From Chondrus crispus (taxonomy: Eukaryota > Rhodophyta > Florideophyceae > Gigartinales > Gigartinaceae): 64,000 nucleotides of DNA. Below, piece by piece: positions 60,614 through 64,000 of this stretch. The notes below the pieces were generated by a model. The model was not told where the DNA came from. It made no database searches and worked only from the letters and a program-made list of their open reading frames with translations. The position numbers and the translations under genes are program-made. Within the stretch, counting starts at the first letter, position 1. Each line of letters opens with the position of its first letter. Location of the stretch: positions 70,256 through 134,255 of the forward strand of contig NW_005178999.1 of the NCBI RefSeq assembly GCF_000350225.1, given 5' to 3'.

Positions 60614-63600
60614 TTAAGCGTGAACGTCCGCGTTCACGGTTTGGGTGAGGTCTCTGCCGGTACGTCTCCGGAGGCGTTGGGCGTAACGAGACACCAACTC
60701 CTCCGGGACGTGAGTCCGCGCAGTCCAAGTGGGCGCGTCGTAATCCGCCCACTTGATGAGGAACTCCGTAGTTCCGTCTTCCATAACTCGATGTCTCAGT
60801 AGCCGTTCGACGGCATACTGCGTTCCCGCGGTGACCTTATCGGCGAGGTCCCGCCGGGTCGTCGTACTTGCTTGTGGCGCGTCTATCGGAGGCGGCGCGT
60901 ACACGCAGCGGTCGGCGGAAACTCGCTCGGTGACCCCATCACGATCGATCGTGATGGTTCGGCGGTCATTGGCGAGCACGCGGTAGGGTCCGACCGCGGG
61001 CGAGGCGAGCTTGTTCGATGTCTTAGCCCCATCGGTGGGGTTGAGATATACGTATTCTCCGGGACGGAGCCGGGAATTAATACGTCGTATGCGTTTATCG
61101 AAGTCGCGCTTGTAGCGAGCCTGCGTCCGACGCAGGCTCCCGTAGGCCTTCTGGATAGTCGCATTCAAGGTCTTGAGGAACTCGGCACGTTGGTTCCCCT
61201 TATCGGAAGGGGGCGCGTCGCCGTCCGCCCGTCGGAGAGAGAACTCCGGCGGTGGCCTGCTGAGCACGAGCTCAAACGGCGTGGTGCGTGTGGTGCGATG
61301 TACGTGGGAGTTGTACGCATACGTAAGCGACCCCACGTACACATCCCAGTCGTCCTGGTGTTCACCCACGTAGTTCCGCAGCATCGAGGCGATTGTTCGG
61401 TTATAACGCTCGACTTGCCCGTTCGTCTGGGGATGGTACGCCGAAGTGTACAAATTCGTTATCCCCAGAACGCGGCACGTGCTGTGGAAGAACTTGGCAT
61501 TAAACTGAGGGCCGTTGTCCGAAAGCAACGTGCGAGGGACGCCATACTTGAACACCCACGAGTCGCAGAACGCAACTGCGACCGTGTGCGCTGTTATCGT
61601 GCGGAGCGCAACGACTTGCGTTAGCTTACTGAAGCGGTCCGTAATCACGAGCAGGAACCGTTTTCCTGTCTTCGTCTTGGGGAGCGGCCCCAAGATGTCG
61701 ATCGCGAGGCTCTCGAGGGGCCTCGTAGCTGGAAACAATCTCAATCTGTTGAGATGTTTCCTCAGCTTCACCCGGTTCATCGCGCAGGTTCGACACCCTC
61801 GCACCGTGGCTGCGACGTCTGCAGCCAGGTGGGGCCAGTAGTACTCGCGTCGAAGTGCGTAGTACATACGGTTCTGGCCCGGGTGCCCCGCGATGGCCGG
61901 GTTGTGGCACAGGCGAAGGAGCCTGGCGCGGAGCGTCCGAGGTACCACGACCTGGACGATATCAGGGTCGAAGGGGTGTCTCCGCTTGAGCACCCCTTGG
62001 TGGTCCTCGAAGAACGCGGAGTCCCGGGACTCTGACTGTCGTGCCAAAACGGTTTGGCAGAAGTCATCCACGCGTTGCTCCTCGGCTATCTCCTCTATCG
62101 TAAGAGGGGCCGGAAGGTCGTCCTGCGGTGGGGCGACCGGGGAGTCGAGCGCGCTAGCCTCGGGGTCTTCGGCGCGCTGGATGTCGGTGGCGTCGAACTC
62201 GTCGTTCTCCTCCCAAAACGAATTGGGTCCTTGGAGAGCGGGGGCTTCGTCGTCACCTCGCGGTTCGTCGCGCGTCCGTGTGCGCGACCTTGTTCGGGCT
62301 TCGGCTTGATTCCGTGTCGTTACGAAGACATGGACGGCCTGATGATCACAGCTCGCGGTACAAGCGTGGTCCGCGAGCTCGTTCGATACGTCTCGAACTG
62401 CCGTGCCCCCGTCGAAAGTGGGGATGTCGTCATCCACCTCGACGGTGGAGCGAAGGTCATCGGCGACCTTCGGCGACACGAGGCGTGACAGGGCATCGGG
62501 CACCTGGTGCAAGCGCCCGGGGCGGTACTGAATGGTGAAATCGTATTCAGCCAGACGTAGCCGCCACCGGGTGAGTCTTCCGGAACTCTCGGTGAGGGAC
62601 ATGAGCCATCGGAGGGCGTCATGGTCCGTCCGTACGGTGAACTTCGTGCCTTCTACGTACGGCCGTAGTGTGCGGACGGCCCACACTACGGCGAAGCACT
62701 CGCGTTCGGTAGCGCTGTAGTTGCGCTCACTATCGGACAGTGAGTACGACCAATACCCCACGGGGCGCCAGTCGTTCGGCTCTTCGTGCTCCTGAAGTAA
62801 GGTGCAGCCGAGTTGGTAGGCACTCGCGTCGGTGTCTATCATGTACGGACGACCGTGCCGGGGCAACGCGAGGATCGGCGGAGCGATCATGCACTTCTTA
62901 AGGTTCTCGAACGCCTGAAGTTGCAGCTCCGTGGGGTTGTAGAAATCGGGATCCGAATCCTTGCGCGTCATGTCGGTCAGAGGACGCGCAATCTTAGCGA
63001 ACCCCTTAACGAATCGGCGGTATACGTTACACGCCCCGAGGAACGAGCGCACTTGCGTCAACGTCCTCGTGAACGTGAACGTCTTGAAAGCGTCGGCCGC
63101 CGTATCGGCCACGCTCAACTTGCCTGGGGAGATGACGTGCCCCAGGTAGTGCACCTTCGGTCGGAAGAAGCTGCACTTCTTGAGCTTAAGGGAGATACCG
63201 GAACTCCGCAGTAAGCTCAAGACGGTATCAAGATGCCTCGCGTGTTCTCCATGCGTACGGGAGAACACGATCACGTCGTCGAGATAGACGAGGCATATTT
63301 GCCAGCGGACTCCGGAGAGTATTATATCGAGCGCACGTTGGAAGGTGGCCGGTGCCCCTTTGAGTCCAAACGGCATGCGCAAGTGGCGAAACGTGCCCAT
63401 GTGCGTCGTAAACGTGGTCTTATCCCGGTCTTCCGGAGAGACCGGGATCTGCCAATAACCGGAATTGCAGTCCAGCGTGGTGAAGACGGCTGCATCTCCT
63501 AACGAGTCGATGCAGTCGTCCATCCGTGGCAGCGGGTACGAATCCGCTGCCGTCTTCGCGTTGAGACGCCGGTAGTCCACGCAGAACCGAAGAGAGCCGT

Positions 63601-64000
63601 CTTTCTTCGGTACGAGCACCACGGGGGACGCCCACTCGGTGCTCGCGGGTTCGATAACCCCTGCGTTCAACATCTTGTTGACCTCCTTCGCGACCATTTC
63701 CCGCATGGCCGGGCCCTTCCGATTGGGCATAGAACGAATCGGTTTCGTTCCCGGTTCGACGGGGATGCGGTGCTCCGTGGCTTGGATCGTTCCAAGCGCA
63801 CCGCTCCACAAACTCGAGTGCTTACGGAGCATCTCGAGCACGTGGCCACGGAGCTTGTCATCATCGATGTATGACAGGTCGATCTCTTTTTCCCAATCCA
63901 TCGGTGGATTTTCGGGATCCTTTTGCTGGGGGAGTACAGTACCCCTCGCCGTCGGTTGGCCTAAAGGTGACCGTTCGACCGGTTTGACCCCCCTGCCCCC
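60614..64000 (-). CDS. Ty3/gypsy pol polyprotein, partial (RT, RNase H, integrase, chromodomain-like)
   Basis: The frame is open to the window edge, so the 5' part (protease, gag) is missing. An internal ATG at 63901 is not the start: the upstream codons read in frame (SPLGQPTARGTVLPQQKD). Domains in order: reverse transcriptase with LRFCVDYRRLNAKT and the YLDD active site (about residue 205 from that ATG); RNase H with DTDASAYQLG, SATERECFAVVWA and RTDHDAL; integrase with the HHCC zinc region (HNPAIAGHPGQNRM, CRTCAMN), the D of LAIDILGPL, the D of LLSDNGPQF and the E of YHPQTNGQVERYN; then a C-terminal chromodomain-like segment (YAVERLLRHR, FLIKWADYDAPTW). RT-RNaseH-IN order and the chromodomain place it among chromovirus-type Ty3/gypsy elements. 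No stop or frameshift is seen, so it may be young. Confidence 0.93.
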   Translation of the reverse strand, partial: GGRGVKPVERSPLGQPTARGTVLPQQKDPENPPMDWEKEIDLSYIDDDKLRGHVLEMLRKHSSLWSGALGTIQATEHRIPVEPGTKPIRSMPNRKGPAMREMVAKEVNKMLNAGVIEPASTEWASPVVLVPKKDGSLRFCVDYRRLNAKTAADSYPLPRMDDCIDSLGDAAVFTTLDCNSGYWQIPVSPEDRDKTTFTTHMGTFRHLRMPFGLKGAPATFQRALDIILSGVRWQICLVYLDDVIVFSRTHGEHARHLDTVLSLLRSSGISLKLKKCSFFRPKVHYLGHVISPGKLSVADTAADAFKTFTFTRTLTQVRSFLGACNVYRRFVKGFAKIARPLTDMTRKDSDPDFYNPTELQLQAFENLKKCMIAPPILALPRHGRPYMIDTDASAYQLGCTLLQEHEEPNDWRPVGYWSYSLSDSERNYSATERECFAVVWAVRTLRPYVEGTKFTVRTDHDALRWLMSLTESSGRLTRWRLRLAEYDFTIQYRPGRLHQVPDALSRLVSPKVADDLRSTVEVDDDIPTFDGGTAVRDVSNELADHACTASCDHQAVHVFVTTRNQAEARTRSRTRTRDEPRGDDEAPALQGPNSFWEENDEFDATDIQRAEDPEASALDSPVAPPQDDLPAPLTIEEIAEEQRVDDFCQTVLARQSESRDSAFFEDHQGVLKRRHPFDPDIVQVVVPRTLRARLLRLCHNPAIAGHPGQNRMYYALRREYYWPHLAADVAATVRGCRTCAMNRVKLRKHLNRLRLFPATRPLESLAIDILGPLPKTKTGKRFLLVITDRFSKLTQVVALRTITAHTVAVAFCDSWVFKYGVPRTLLSDNGPQFNAKFFHSTCRVLGITNLYTSAYHPQTNGQVERYNRTIASMLRNYVGEHQDDWDVYVGSLTYAYNSHVHRTTRTTPFELVLSRPPPEFSLRRADGDAPPSDKGNQRAEFLKTLNATIQKAYGSLRRTQARYKRDFDKRIRRINSRLRPGEYVYLNPTDGAKTSNKLASPAVGPYRVLANDRRTITIDRDGVTERVSADRCVYAPPPIDAPQASTTTRRDLADKVTAGTQYAVERLLRHRVMEDGTTEFLIKWADYDAPTWTARTHVPEELVSRYAQRLRRRTGRDLTQTVNADVHA

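Larger units (their letters stand above)
55057..64000 (-). mobile_element. Second LTR retrotransposon (Ty3/gypsy, chromovirus-like), 3' portion
   Basis: Composite element inferred from order on the minus strand: pol, polypurine tract copy, GC-rich spacer, antisense 898-codon ORF, polypurine tract, 3' LTR. The shared pol-end/polypurine motif at both ends of the spacer-plus-ORF segment argues that it is one element carrying an extra module. The alternative is two elements abutting by nested insertion. The 5' LTR lies outside the window. Confidence 0.6.

Overview
The window looks like nuclear DNA of a red alga, probably a florideophyte with a genome organised like that of Chondrus. The evidence is mixed. 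The genes are typical eukaryotic ones: SMC1, TFIIH p34, exosome RRP46, P5A-ATPase, DEK, RHL1 and cytosolic-type GluRS. Most are single open exons, packed tail to tail with as little as 25 bp between stops. Several carry N-terminal extensions that resemble plastid or mitochondrial transit peptides. Where introns can be recognised they are single, about 100-115 bp, and GT-AG. A Ty3/gypsy-rich repeat block follows the gene-rich part. The species cannot be proven from the sequence alone.

Bases 1-45,000 are gene-rich. In order they hold: a plastid-targeted ABC-F ATPase (-) and an organellar TrpRS (+) as a divergent pair; a mitochondrial carrier (-); TFIIH p34/Tfb4 (+) and a nucleostemin-type GTPase (-); SMC1 (+) and a class A FAD monooxygenase (-); a lipid phosphate phosphatase (+); a small spliced membrane protein (-); a YeeE/YedE sulfur-type transporter (-) diverging from a P5A-ATPase (+); a short-chain dehydrogenase (-) diverging from RHL1 (+); an augmin-7-like protein (+); DEK (-) diverging from exosome RRP46 (+); a bromodomain/GATA-finger protein (-) diverging from a second bromodomain protein (+); two tandem DUF1761-like membrane protein genes (-) with an intron at the same place; and cytosolic-type GluRS (-). 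Small non-autonomous repeats lie between these genes: a foldback element with 50-bp arms, a Tourist/PIF-like MITE with TTA target duplications, perfect hairpins, and recurrent GTACAGTAC/GTACTGTAC motifs.

Bases 45,684-64,000 are a nest of mobile elements. The oldest layer is a piggyBac-like transposase gene with a C-terminal SAP-like stretch and a YqaJ-type nuclease stretch. It has decayed, and a solo LTR (46,489-47,409, target duplication GTTTG) splits it. Against its 3' side lies a minus-strand LTR retroelement (3' LTR ending at 50,203). Next to that LTR's polypurine tract is a plus-strand ORF, itself split by a stop codon and by a second solo LTR (51,289-51,919, target duplication GTTCT). 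After a Ty1/copia-like gag fragment comes a second minus-strand element: LTR 55,057-55,726, polypurine tract, an intact 898-codon plus-strand ORF, a 2.1-kb spacer, a second copy of the polypurine tract, and a Ty3/gypsy pol (RT, RNase H, integrase, chromodomain-like tail) running off the window end.

The most interesting observation is that both minus-strand retroelements carry, beside the 3' LTR, a long ORF on the opposite strand, and that the two ORF products share a recognisable motif block. This looks like a conserved antisense accessory gene of a red-algal chromovirus-like lineage. I recognise no known domain in it.
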